From Berberis thunbergii (lineage: Eukaryota > Streptophyta > Magnoliopsida > Ranunculales > Berberidaceae): DNA of 64,000 nucleotides. The stretch is from positions 42,501 to 106,500 of the forward strand of contig QNQO01005755.1 in the NCBI GenBank assembly GCA_003290165.1. Direction: 5' to 3'. Made by a program: the position numbers and the translations under genes. Positions 9,230 through 21,142 of the stretch are shown piece after piece. Numbering within the stretch: the first letter of the stretch is position 1; the number at the start of each line of letters is the position of its first letter. Under the pieces are notes generated by a model. It saw only the letters and a list, made by a program, of their open reading frames with translations, did no database searches and had not been told where the DNA came from.

Positions 9230-12200
9230 GACTCTTGGTTTTTGAGGTAGAGAATACCATTAAAACGACCTCGACACTTCTTCCGTTTTCCTAAGTTTTC
9301 CAAAGCATCCACCACCGCGATTGTTTCCCTGAAGACATGGATACAATCACAAATCATTTGTGAAACCAATACTTTAATAACTCTCCAAATATTTTCTAGT
9401 GACCATGGAATTTTATTTCACAAAAAAACGGTTGAAACACTAGCTTTGAATCAGTCTGAATAACACAATTTCTCACACCATTTTCTTTGCACAATTTTAA
9501 GCCATCTAAGAACGCATTCGATTTTGCCATTTTATTAGAACCGGTCCTAAAAAAACTTTGTTTTTTCCACCACAACATCACCATTTGAATCTCTGATTAC
9601 AATACCACCAGCTGTCTTGTTATTCACCGAAGACCCATCAACATTTAGGGCATACCAACCAATAGTAGGGAAGACCCAAAAAACCGCCAAAGGCGGAGAT
9701 GGAGAAACTAGGGCTAGTTGCAAACCCAATCTGCGAAGAATCCAGTGTCTTTGCTTTTCTTTTTTGGAATAAATATTTTTTATTCCAAACGGATCCATTG
9801 ATACACCTTTATGATAACAAGATTAGAGGAACAAGCCTTTTCTTCATTGAGTTTTTTTTTGTTTTTTTCTTTGAAGCCACAACTCCCATACATTAAAAAA
9901 GGGTGTAAGGTTGAAAAGGATGCCAACCTATGAAGATTTATTCACCTTGTAAAACCAAGCCATCAGAATAGTGTGAACTTCTACTGGCCTGAATGAATGG
10001 ATGTCAGAAATTAATTCAAGTGAGACCAGATCTTGGTTGCTAGTTCTCCCTCAATAAAAAGATGTTTCATTGATTCAAAAGCTTGGGCAAACACAACAAC
10101 TACACTTAGGCGCCAAGCTGAACCCAATACTTTTGAGTTTCCCATCCACTAGCACGACTCGCCTAATCACTTTCCACACAAACTCCGAGATCTTGGCAGG
10201 CAACAAAGGGTGCCACGGACGTTTCCAGAACCAATCAGGATCCTTGTGTTTCAAAGCATTTCAACCACTTATTTAACACTAAAATTTCATCATTCGTTAA
10301 AGTTCATACCCTAACTACCAACTGATCGGTGAGCCCCTATAATCTGTTCTCAAACAACAATTTTGCCTTTCTCTGGAGAGTTGGGCCTAAATAAACAAAA
10401 TCTTCTATGTGCATAGCTCTAAGGGATGGCCAAAAATTTTCCTCAACAGCCCGCCCCGCCATCCAATAAAAAACTTCAGATAACGCCAATTGTTCACTAA
10501 AGAAACTCACATTCCTATACCTATTTTCCAGGTGGAGTATTGAGATAAAATTGAACGACATTCTAGAAGTTCTTTAATAAATGGGGACATACTAGGTTTG
10601 CTCTCCTGTTGGCTTACTGGAACTCCTACTTTTAAATATTACATGCGCATGAATACCACCCAAAGAGAGTTTGTGCTAACCAAATTCCATAAGGCTTTGA
10701 TCAGGAAAGCCTTTATCATGCATTGCAACTCGCGAACCCCCAAGCCTCCTTCTTCCATAGGCAAACTTAGCCGTTTCCCAAAAAAATTCATTTATGTTTT
10801 TGTCTACCTTCATGATCCCTTAGAAGAAATCCGAAATAATTTTTGAATATTCTCCAGGACCTTCACCGGGATGCAAGTCCCAGCCATGGTATAAACCGGC
10901 ATAGATCTTGATAAATTAGAACCAACCTCCCACCAACAAAAAGAAGACGAGCCTTCCACCCCTAGACTTTAATTTGAATTTTGGTTGTTAACTCATCAAA
11001 AAAAATTATTTTGCAATGATCTTGATAAATCGGGACTCCTAAGTATTTGAAAGTAGATAGCTGAGGACGGAACCCGGTCCACTGTTTCAACAAAATGATT
11101 CTTTCACTCGGAGATTTAGCATAATCATGAAAGAACTCTTATCTGTGTCATGATCCACCCCCCCCCCCCCCCCCCCCGAAGCAAGACAATACCTCTTGAG
11201 AAATTTAAGACATCCTAGAACTGATTTTTTCTACCCATTAAGAAAAATAAGTGAATCATCTGCATACAACAAGTGCGTAATGGAGGCACACATCCTAGGG
11301 GTATAGTAAAAACCCATCTCATCATTATAAAAGGCTTTTGTAAGACCTCTACCCAGAACTTTCGCTACCAGAACAAACAATAAAGGAGATAAAGGATCAC
11401 CTTGGCGAAGACCACGAAATGCACGAAAATATCCTTCATATCTGCCCTGCATGAGCACCAAAAATGCACTGCTAGAAATAAAGTTTGAAATTAATAAACA
11501 CATCCTGTTATCAAATCCAAACCTTTTCAGAACCGCTAGCTAGAAGGTATCCCCACTCTAACCTAACATAGGCCTTTTCCATATCTAGCTTCAAAATAAT
11601 ATTATGCCCCATCGTTTTCTTCCCTATTGACCGCATCAATTCTTGCGCCATCCCAATATTTTTCATAATCAATCTCCCCTTCACAAATGCACATTGCTCA
11701 CAGGAAACAATTTCAGGCAAAAGCAAAGCCAATCTAACACATAAGATTTTACTAAACACCTTGTAAAGCACGTTACAAAGACTAATGAAGCAAAATTCCG
11801 CGAAAGTACTTGGCTCTTCTATTTTAGGCATGGGGGATAAAAAGTTAGCTTTGAAAGCCCCAAGGATCGACTGGCAACTAAATAATTCATTCGCAACTTC
11901 CCAAATGTCAACACAAACAATCTGCCAGCAAGATTGAAAGAATTCGGAAGTAAACCCGTCAGGGCTCGGAGCACTGTCAATGAGAATACTGAAAATAGAA
12001 GATTTGACCTCTTCCATTGTAGGTTCTGCCAATAAGAAGTCACAATCTTCCTGTTTTGCCAGTTTATGAATGCAATCCTTGATCTTCATGAATCCCTCAT
12101 TTGATAAAAGATTACTGTAATATTTATTTGCCTCCCTTAAAATATCATTCTGATCAATAACCAAGTTACCTTCTAAACCAATAATTTTCTTAATAATTCT

Positions 12201-13216
12201 CCTTTTCTATTTAGATTTAGCCGACGCAAAGAAGAATTTTGTACAAGCATCTCCTTCCTTGATTTCCCATTCACCTGACTTCTATTTCCAATAGATTTCC
12301 TCCCTAACCAGTGATAACTTGTATTTTGCCTGACACCTATTCAGATTCACGTTGGCATTAACATCCCAGTTATTCAACAATGCACATTCCTATATGTTAA
12401 TCTCATCTTCCAAACTTCCTAGTTTACTGAAGATATTACAAAACGTCCCTATTCCAACCTTTTAGATTCCTCCTCATATTTTTTAATTTAAAATCAAGTC
12501 AATCCATAGTTCTACAAAAATTAACGTCTACCTACAGTGAGTTTCAACAAATTCTTGAAATTTTTCATGAGTAGTCCACATTATTTGAAATCTAAAAGGG
12601 GCCAACATACCTGCATGGGAGAATGCAAGCAATGATACCAGGAGAGGGGTATGATCTGAGCAGGTTCTATGTAGGTGTTCAATCTTGGTGTTAGGTTTGC
12701 TAGCTATCTATTCTGCATTCAAGAGAAATCTATCCAGTCTTGCCCAAATCTGGTTTGCACCATGTTGATTATTACTTCAAGTGAACTTGGGCCCCTCAAA
12801 CCTAACATCTGAAAGGCCACATGATGATATGCAACTCAAAAAATCAGCCATTGCCAAATTAGAAGGATTTCTTCCACCCAGCTTTTCATTCTCATCTAAA
12901 ATAACATTGAAATCTCCACCAATCAGCCAAGGTTTAGACATACCCATTCCAAATTGCTCCATTTCCTCCCAGACACTACATCGTTCAGATATGGAGCATT
13001 TTGCATAAACAAAAGATAAAAAAGAATTTAGATTAGCTTAAAGCATAGCACCTGACAATGAATAATTTGATTTGTTTCACCCAAGACAGTAACTTGCACT
13101 TCATTTGCCCAGAATAACTAGATTTCACCACCTGCTGACTAATAGAATTAAAAACTGGCAATTGTATCTTACCTCCAACTTCCATATATCTACTAGAATC
13201 AATTATCGGTTCTACT
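9230..13216 (-). pseudogene. LINE-A ORF2, main part (endonuclease, RT, zf-RVT, RNase H)
   Basis: The minus-strand order matches a plant LINE ORF2. Endonuclease: KPWLIGGDFNVILDENEK at about 12960-12900, with LSDVRFEGPKFT after it. Reverse transcriptase: APSPDGFTSEFFQSCW near 11950, KLDMEKAY near 11570, FRGLRQGDPLSPLLF near 11410, and the catalytic LLYADDSLIF near 11240. A zf-RVT-like stretch follows at about 10900-10000. RNase H: NVDGSSVNNKTAGGIVIRD at about 9640, LDGLKLCKENGVRNCVIQTD, and RETIAVVDALENLG near 9290. There are several stops and frameshifts (after EWGYLL, after FLNG, inside the RNase H), so no active protein is possible. The right edge at 13216 abuts the CACTA target site. Confidence 0.85.
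11158..11177. repeat. Poly-C run of 20
   Basis: Twenty uninterrupted C residues inside the LINE-A relic. The length is prone to slippage and to sequencing error. Confidence 0.9.
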
Positions 13217-13234
13217 ATTCACTACAAAAAATCT

Positions 13235-13460
13235 GGCACTAGGTGGCGAATTTATATGTGACGCTTTTAAAGTTGCCACCGTTTTTCCGTTTAGGTGAGG
13301 AATTTTAACGAGTTGTCACCTATTTCTTCAAGTAGAATTTTGATTCTCAGTTCCTCACATAAACATTTCAAAATCGTCACATCACCGAAAGAGAAAACTT
13401 TAGCACCTAAATGAAATATCTTTGGTGAGAAAAATTAACACTTCGTCACATTTTATCAAA
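13235..13460 (+). repeat. CACTA left subterminal repeats
   Basis: Short motifs such as gtggcgaa, tgtgacgc, tcgtcaca and cttcgtcac recur in both orientations just inside the left terminus and match those in the right 600 bp. After about 13500 the sequence changes to a pyrimidine-rich CTTCTT leader with an AG/GTAAAC-like donor near 13680, which may be the 5' untranslated part of the element's gene. Confidence 0.6.
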
Positions 13461-13900
13461 GCCCAGGCCAAAAGTAAGAAAATAGAAACCCAATAGTGAG
13501 GGAATCACGATCTCTCCTCCTCCAAACTCCAAAAGCATCAACATCTGTTCAAATCCTCCTCTCTTAAGGGTTGTGTGAACCAACGAGTGAAGAACGTGTG
13601 AACCAATGAGCAAGCAACGTACTATTCTTCTTCATTTCTTCTTCTTCTTCATCATCTTGTTCTTCTTCTTCTCTTTTTAAGGTAAACCCATCCTGCCTCT
13701 TTCACTTGCACATGGGTTCTTTTATTTTTTGTTTTTGTCGTTGCTTCACAAAGTTCCCATTTTCTCATGAGAACATTAATGGCTCTGTTTTGTATGTATA
13801 GTAGTTGTAAGTTATATTTAGGTTGATGTTTCGTATGCGTTTGGGTTTATTGCATTATGTTATACATTCATCCATTACAAAACTATAAGCACTTTTCAGC

Positions 13901-15172
13901 TGTTGAAAATTTGGCTTTTTAAAAATAAAAACAAATGTGTGTTTACTTGGTTTTGAACCCTGGACCTCCCTCTCCTATTTTGATCTTTGAACCACTCTCT
14001 ATTTTATAGTCCCATATCTACTATATATCTCTTTGAGGTAGAGTATATAAGAAGATAGTTAGGACTTGGGTTTGGACCCCTTGGGGGTACCACTCTTTTA
14101 TGAGGAGGGGAGAGATAGGCTCTCGCGCCCGCCGCCGCCGCCGTCCGGTCGAGTTGGGTTGGGTTGGGTCATTTAGAGAGCAAAACATTTTTTTGCTGAA
14201 AATCTATTTAAACGAAAAAAATAAACTCTTGAACTTCTGAAAGATACGATGTATCTGGACAGTCTCTCTAAATTACGTGTGGCGTAAGTCGCGGCGAGAT
14301 TTTCTCTCCACGATTTGATTTTCTTCTCCACGTGATTGATGCATATGAATAGAGAATATTATTCGTTTTTTTACTGTACGTTTTTTACTCTTCTTTCGAA
14401 ATCAGAAACAGAGTGTTCTTTGCAAACAATCTTTTTGTCTATTAAAATTCTTGCTGATTTCTTTCAAATCAGAAACAGATTGCAAACAGTCTTCGTGTCT
14501 ACAACAATCAGTTTTTTGTCTATTCAAAATTCTGCTTCTTACTGATTTTCTTTCAAATCAGAAACATATTGCAAACACTATTCGTGTTTACAACAATCAG
14601 TTTTCGTCTATGAAATTTCTGCTTCTTGCTGATTTCTTTCAATGGTATTGGTGATTCCGAGCCAATAAGGAGATTAAGGGTGATTTGTATTCCGTTCATA
14701 TACTGTGCAATTTTTGAACGAGACAGAGAAGATTCTGGGTTGTTTTATCCTAGGGACGGCGGGGCTACGAAACTGCTTGCACAATTTTGGGCAGAGCCGC
14801 GAAACGTCTTAAAGAGAGCGACCTAGTCCGCGACTCAAAAATTGGTACATTCGCTCCTTTGTTTACAGCAGTTGAATCTTATACAAAAATTACAACAGAC
14901 ATGTATGTTAAGAATGAATTTACTTCATAGATTTCCTTTGTTTAATTTCAAAGAATGTTTGCTTACATTAGTATGCTTATTTGCATTTGCTATTGTTAGT
15001 ATGCTTAATGTTTGGATGGAATTTATGCTTTATATTTGCATATTGGAATTTGTTTAAGTAAAACATCCATTACATTATACTAGCAAACATGGTCAGTATA
15101 TGAGTATTTTTTAATACTTGGAATGTCTTACTGTGACATTTTAGTTGCTGCTCCATATAATCAATTCTAACA
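13901..15172 (+). repeat. Left LTR of the nested copia-type element
   Basis: Bounded by TG...CA. It includes a GCC-repeat (cgcccgccgccgccgccg near 14125) and ggttgggttgggtc. It pairs with 18762-20031. Short open frames in it occur in both LTRs and are not evidence of a gene. Confidence 0.93.
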
Positions 15173-17385
15173 ATTTTAAGACGTTATTTCTGCCATGATT
15201 ACAAATACTGAGTTTGCTAAACAAAGTTTGCATATATTTGTAATACAAGAATGCACACATTGATCACACACAAGATTTGAGTTAATTGTTAAAGAAGCGA
15301 ATCGTATATAGTTGGATATATATTGATTAGCGATGAACATTTAATATTCTGAACTCAATGCATTTCGTGAGCATAAAATTTTCTGAGTCAGGAGTTTAGG
15401 CTTCTTTTAGAAATTGATCCAACTGTTGGTAACAATAATATTCTTTGATCTATATGCTTCACTTTCTACAAATGTTATGCACACACTAGAAGTGAAGTTG
15501 AGTTATGTCACTGACTTTAGCAATGGACTATTCCTTACTCCAAAGGGATTCAAGGATAGGTTGCTAAACATTACCTTGATGTGAAAATATTAGGAAAAGT
15601 TGTGCTCTATAAGCTTATTGACACACTGTTTTGTTATGCGTTAATTAGAGAGGATGATTCTGTGCATTTTGTTTTTGACTCTTATTCATGGTTATAGATT
15701 GAGTTATATCCTCATTATTCTCATGTATTAGTTATACACTCTTTGATTGGGAAAATCCTTCAATTGAGTTTGAGAATCTTTTCCTGTCATGTAACAGGCA
15801 TAAAATGGAGTAGCAGCCATGTTTATGAAAGTTATATAAATCTAAAAGTAATAAATGAGGATATGTATGTATGAAAGCTTTGAAATATTGTTTTTGAAGA
15901 GCAAAACAAAATATATGAATGAGACGCTTTCCTCGTCTTGTACAAGTTGAACTATTAAAGGAAGTATATGTTATTGCCTTGTTGTTTCAATGTGTGTGTT
16001 AAATTAATTGTTATGGAACCCATTAGCCTAAACAAATTTTGTTCCAAGGATTAGAGGTTAATTTTGGTTGCACTATTTGTCTTTGTTACCTCGGGTGGTA
16101 GTTGTTGTTGTCAAATTGAGTTGGGAGCAGTTTTCTATGCAAGGGTACAACCCCATGGTAACATTTGAAAAGTTTGGAAATAAGGTTATATTTAACGATC
16201 CACAACTACGTTTACGATTTTAGATATATTTATCTATAATGGTGGTTTCCCATGTTGTGTATTTTTAAAGATACTTTTATGGTGACTTTACAACCATATT
16301 GTGAAATCATATTAGTTTACATTATGATTAACGTAGTTAGAGGTTGACATACATATACACATGTTGACAATGTAAAATGTAGTCTAAACTCTAAAACCAT
16401 GGAGGACTAACCAGAGGAGAATGTGTATGAATAGAACACCATGCTTTAAAAATAAATTTCATAGAAATTTAATTAAAGGTGCTGCTCTTTTAGGCTTTCT
16501 GAGTTGGAATATCATGAAATCTGAATCAATACATTCCATTTGAACATTTCGTGAGAAGTAAATAATATCATCTATGCATGTTACTCTTTAGAAAATGAGT
16601 ATGCAGTTCTATGATAATTATGTTATGCATTTTGGATGATTTAGATTATTTTGGTGAGAACAAGAATTGATCTATTGTGCAAAATAGAATGCTTATATTT
16701 CTCAATACTATTGATGGAAAGAAAACTTTGTGATTAATGTTATAGTTGATGTTTGATGTTAAGGTGACATAAGGAGGATATAAGGAATCATTTGTATACA
16801 GATTGACCTGTGAATTTTGTTCTTAATGTCAATGCATAAATGATTTTGCTCAGACCATAAGTTAGTCGGACTTCCACATGAGGACATGAATTCTTATGGG
16901 AAGGATATGTTCTCATAATGATGATGTTGATGGCAATCTAGAACAATTCAAGCTATTGTTTGATTTTGTTGCAGAACTTTGTGATTACATCAAAGTTTGG
17001 TGATTACAAAATTCCCAGAGGATGCACAAATCTAGCTTTTCCCAGAGGATGCACAAATCTAGCTTGGTTATTACATCAAAGTTTGAAAAATTCAGAAGCT
17101 GAATTTAAGGTACGTTCTCTAATGATATTAGTGTTGATTCTTGAACTTTAAAGAAAATGAGAATAGCGAGGTGAATAGAATGGGTATTTTATTCAATATT
17201 CTCATTGTGTGGGTCCTTAATATTTGAATGCTCGGTCTGTTTCAGCTAACAAAAGGACCGTCTTTTAGTATGCATTCAAAAAGTGGCTAAACCTGCTTAT
17301 GATAATAGTCAGAGGGACCAAAGTTCAAATGTTCCTTAATGGGAAGCACATGCATATTTTAACATTATACATGCTAAAAATATTT
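15173..17385 (+). other. Unexplained interior of the LTR element
   Basis: About 2.2 kb of AT-rich DNA where gag-pol should be. No retroelement protein can be read. Near 17010-17065 there is a tandem duplication of ttcccagaggatgcacaaat in an open segment preceded by a tgttgcag acceptor-like site (about 16973). This could be captured or rearranged host sequence, but I do not recognise it. Confidence 0.5.
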
Positions 17386-17685
17386 TGTGGATTTTGAGGT
17401 TTGTGAGAACATTTTTTGTGTTTCTCAAAGAATTATTCTTGAAAAAATAAATTTCATTTACTTTCGAGGTATAGTGGGGGTTATTTCGAGGAATAGTGGG
17501 GGTACATCCTCAAATAACGCGCCTATGATAATGAAACTGATAAAGCCACATAAATTGAGCTTAGGAGAAGTTATCGGAAACGAACTTCTAAAAACATTGG
17601 CCTCGATTTCTATGTCTTTTCAGTCGAGGAGGATTCCCTTAGCTTTTAAGAAGCTTTATCCTCCATAGATGCAATTGAAAAGGTA

Positions 17686-18221
17686 ATGAGGTACCTTAAG
17701 AAGACTAAGAACCTTGGATTACATAATCAGAAGTTTTCCGCTGTCCTTGAAGGATATAGCGATGCTGATTGGACCAACCTTTCAGATGACTCCATAGTCA
17801 CCAGTGGTTATATTTTCTATATAGCTGGTGGAGCTATTTCTTGGAAATCAAAGAAACAAACAATTCTGGCACAGTCCACGATGGAGTCAGAAATGACTGC
17901 ACTAGCCACGGCTAGTGAAGAAGCAGGTTGGCTAAGAAACCTGCTAGCAGAGATCCCTTTGTGGGAAATATTGATTCCAGCTGTCTTGATCCATTGCGAT
18001 AGTATCGCGGCTATTTCAAAAATACAGAACCGTTATTATAACGGCAAGAAACGACAAATACGTCATAAGCACAGTACGGTTAGAGAATTCTATCTACTGG
18101 TGCTGTGAGATTGGATCATGTACGAACTGATGCGAACTTGGCTAATCCTTTGACGAAAGGATTAGCTAGAGAGAAGGTTTTCAAAACCTCGAAAGGAATG
18201 GGACTATGGCCCTTAGTTTGA
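17686..18221 (+). pseudogene. Copia RNase H remnant
   Basis: Encodes the Ty1/copia RNase H: GYSDADWTNLSDDSIVTSGY, AISWKSKKQTILAQSTMESE, HCDSIAAISKIQNRYYNGK and HSTVREF. The main frame ends at 18108. The last part (RTDANLANPLTKGLAREKVF, then GMGLWPLV and TGA at 18219-18221) is in another frame, so there is a frameshift near 18090. Catalytic acidic residues of the RNase H fold are present, but the upstream RT is missing. Upstream at 17387-17668 lies more degraded copia-like sequence. Confidence 0.85.
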
Positions 18222-18761
18222 TGAGTTATTCACGATGGTAACCCAACCTATAGACTGGAGATCCCAAGAAATAGGTTCAATGGGTAATAACAAGTCGTGA
18301 ATGATATGATGTGAATCATGCTGACAAAATAGCAATCCCATTCCTAGATTAAAGCATGAATTCCTGAAGCGATAATAGGATGAGTTAAAAACTCTTAATG
18401 AGGTCTATACTCTATGTGGGGTGGAGTACCTAGCTACAGGAGTACTCTTGATAGACTCACCTAAGTGATTGTGGAAGTTTGGCCGCTTCCTATGGAATTT
18501 GTGGGCAAAATTCCTAGAGCCTTCACTACACGGGATATACGTGCATGGCCATAAAGCACGGGCTTTTTAGACTTCACCCTGGTAAGGTTGTGCGTGTAAT
18601 GTCTGTTAGAGATAGATTTCAAAACTACGAGTTACTCTAGTATATTCTAAAGCATAAACACTACGCAAGAGTTCAAGTCGAAAGACACTTTTGTTTATGC
18701 ACAATCTTATATTTTAAAAATTGCTCGATGGAAATTGTTTTTAAAAATCCAAGTGGGGGAT

Positions 18762-20031
18762 TGTTGAAAATTTGGCTTTTTAAAAATAAAAACAAATGTG
18801 TGTTTACTTGGTTTTGAACCCTGGACCTCCCTCTCCTATTTTGATCTTTGAACCACTCTCTATTTTATAGTCCCATATCTACTATATATCTCTTTGAGGT
18901 AGAGTATATAAGAAGATAGTTAAGACTTGGGTTTGGACCCCTTGGGGGTACCACTCTTTTATGAGGAGGGGAGAGATAGGCTCTCGCGCCCGCCGCCGCC
19001 GTCCGTCCGGGCGGGCGGGTTGGGTCATTTAGAGAGCAAAACATTTTTTTGCTGAAAAAAATAAACTCTTGAACTTCTGAAGAGAACTGAATCAAGATAC
19101 GATGTATCTGGACAGTCTCTCTAAATTACGTGTGGCGTAAGTCGCGGCGAGATTTTCTCTCCACGATTTGATTTTCTTCTCCACGTGATTGATGCATATG
19201 AATAGAGAATATTTTTCATTTTTTTACTGTACGTTTTTACTCTTCTTTCGAAATCAGAAACAGAGTGTTCTTTGCAAACAATCTTTTTGTCTATTAAAAT
19301 TCTTGCTGATTTATTTCAAATCAGAAACAGATTGCAAACAGTCTTCGTGTCTACAACAATCAGTTTTTCGTCTATTCAAAATTCTGCTTCTTACTGATTT
19401 TCTTTCAAATCAGAAACATATTGCAAACACTATTCGTGTTTACAACAATCAGTTTTCGTCTATGAATTTCTGCTTCTTGCTGATTTCTTTCAATGGTATT
19501 GGTGATTCCGAGCAAATAAGGAGATTAAGGGTGATTTGTATTCCGTTCATATACTGTGCAATTTTTGAACGAGACAGAGAAGATTCTGGATTGTTTTATC
19601 CTGGGGACGGCGGGGCTACGAAACTGCTTGCACAATTTTGGGCAGAGCCGCGAAACGTCTTAAAGAGAGCGACCTAGTCCACGACTCAACCCAAGCAAAA
19701 TTGGTACATTCGCTCCTTTGTTTACAGCAGTTGAATCTTATACAGAAATTACAACAGACAGGTATGTTAAGAATGAATTTACTTCATAGATTTCCTTTGT
19801 TTAATTTCAAAGAATGTTTGCTTACATTAGTATGCTTATTTGCATTTTCTATTGTTAGTATGCTTAATGTTTGGATGGAATTTATGCTTTATATTTGCAT
19901 ATTGGAATTTGTTTGAGTAAAACATCCATTACATTATACTAGCAAACATGGTCAGTATATGAGTATTTTTTAATACTTGGAATGTCTTACTGTGACATTT
20001 TAGTTGCTACTCCATATAATCAATTCTAACA
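18762..20031 (+). repeat. Right LTR of the nested copia-type element
   Basis: Pairs with 13901-15172. It follows the PPT directly and ends at the TCAGC duplication. The GC-rich block is shortened and altered relative to the left copy (cgccgccgccgtccgtccgg near 18990). Confidence 0.93.
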
Positions 20032-20036
20032 TCAGC

Positions 20037-20773
20037 TAATTAGGAGTCTATGTGAGAGTGAGAGTGAGAGAGAGATCCAGTGCAAGAAAAGGGGATAAGG
20101 AGAAGAAAGGCTAGAGAAAACGGAAAAAGGAAGAAGTGTTTGGGATTGGCTTTTACAAACAAACCATCTACTCTCTAATCTTCTTCAAGGTTTTATTTTA
20201 TGTTTTCTGGGACCAACATCTTCTCAAATAAGCTTTCATTTTGGGTAAAATCGCTTTGCTTTGAATCTCTCTCTATTTTGGTGGTGATTGAAGCTCTATA
20301 TTTGATTTCTGATTTCTTGATAAACCAGAGGTTTAATTCTTGCTAATTGTTGCAAGTCGATTTATGTTTTGTTGAAGTTCTTTCTATGTTAGATTGCAAT
20401 GGCACAGTAAAACCCAAGCTCAAACCAAATAGTTTGATAGAAAAAAAAAAATCAATGAAGTAGAGGATGTGAGACTATCCTCTTAGTAACAAGGGAAGAT
20501 CCTATTTTAGTTCCCCCCCCCCCCCCCCCCCCCCCCTTTTGTTTTTACATCCCACAAAAATCAAATTTGACATTAACATATCGTCTAGTGCGCATTATTA
20601 GGAATGAATATATTACCACTTTGTAAACATAAATGGAGTATAACACACGGTAGCATTAAGCTGCAGCTAAAATAAAACCAAAGCACTAAGTTACCATATT
20701 TCTCCGAAAAAACTTATATAAAACACCAACCTGATCTCCTTAAAGAAAATAAACTATAGCATATTAAGTAAAT
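20037..20773. other. CACTA interior, pyrimidine-rich leader and poly-C run
   Basis: After the LTR insertion site the CACTA sequence resumes with a GAGAGA-rich and CTTCTT-rich stretch that looks like a 5' untranslated leader. A 24-base poly-C run lies at 20513-20536. From about 20560 the sequence is the presumed 3' flank or 3' UTR of the antisense QCR7 copy. The 9-mer atcccacaa occurs at 20549-20557 and again at 21196-21204, flanking that copy. Confidence 0.5.
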
Positions 20774-21142
20774 TTAAGGAATGGTTCTCTGATAGAGGGG
20801 CAGAGCTCCCAACGCCTCACGTTCAGCATTCTCCCTCTTGACAAGAGCCAACATGTCCTGAAGATAGCTCTTGAATGGTGTCTGCATTGCCTGCAACTCC
20901 TCAGGAAGGTACTCGTGCTTCATGGAGAGATCCATAGCACGCTTCAAACGTTGGTTCCTTGCATCGACAATCTCACGAGGGAGATGAGCCAGAGCCTCCT
21001 TAATGTCCAAATTGTAGTAGGGATCATATAAATCATCGTAACGAAGCCCGTATTTTTTGAGGCGTGAGGAGATGGTCTTCATTTGCTGGCGAGCTAACCA
21101 ATTCTTTGATGGATTCACCAAGAAATTCATCAATGACGACAT
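20774..21142 (-). CDS. QCR7: Cytochrome b-c1 complex subunit 7 (QCR7/14 kDa), intact intronless copy
   Basis: An uninterrupted 122-residue frame starts ATG at 21140-21142 (MSSLMNFLVNPSKNWLARQQ) and stops TAA at 20774-20776. The core KKYGLRYDDLYDPYYNLDIK, then LPREIVDARNQRLKRAMDLS, MKHEYLPEELQAMQTPFKSY, and the end REALGALPLYQRTIP match plant QCR7 over its full length (122 residues in Arabidopsis, from memory). QCR7 is a nuclear-encoded matrix-side subunit of mitochondrial respiratory complex III. The frame is open further upstream to 21244, but the internal ATG fits the family start. There is no intron, whereas plant QCR7 genes normally have introns (from memory), so this is probably a retrocopy. 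It lies antisense inside the CACTA element, between its leader and its transposase exons. No clear poly-A relic is seen. The full-length open frame suggests that it is young or under selection. Confidence 0.9.
   Translation of the reverse strand: MSSLMNFLVNPSKNWLARQQMKTISSRLKKYGLRYDDLYDPYYNLDIKEALAHLPREIVDARNQRLKRAMDLSMKHEYLPEELQAMQTPFKSYLQDMLALVKRENAEREALGALPLYQRTIP

Larger units (their letters stand above)
13901..20031 (+). mobile_element. Non-autonomous Ty1/copia-type LTR retrotransposon nested in the CACTA
   Basis: LTRs at 13901-15172 (1272 bp) and 18762-20031 (1270 bp) start TGTTGAAAATTTGG and end CAATTCTAACA. The 5 bp target duplication TCAGC lies at 13896-13900 and 20032-20036. A polypurine tract, aagtggggga, precedes the right LTR at 18751-18760. 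Only the RNase H end of a copia pol remains inside; gag, protease, integrase and RT are absent, replaced by about 2.2 kb without recognisable coding. No good primer-binding site follows the left LTR. The LTRs are alike but differ by several substitutions and two indels near 14205 and 19060, so the insertion is not recent. Confidence 0.93.

Noticed and set aside
14336..19916. Paired frames near 14336-15057 and 19189-19916 as duplicated genes
   Set aside because: They are the same non-coding LTR sequence present twice; the frames are not conserved between copies.
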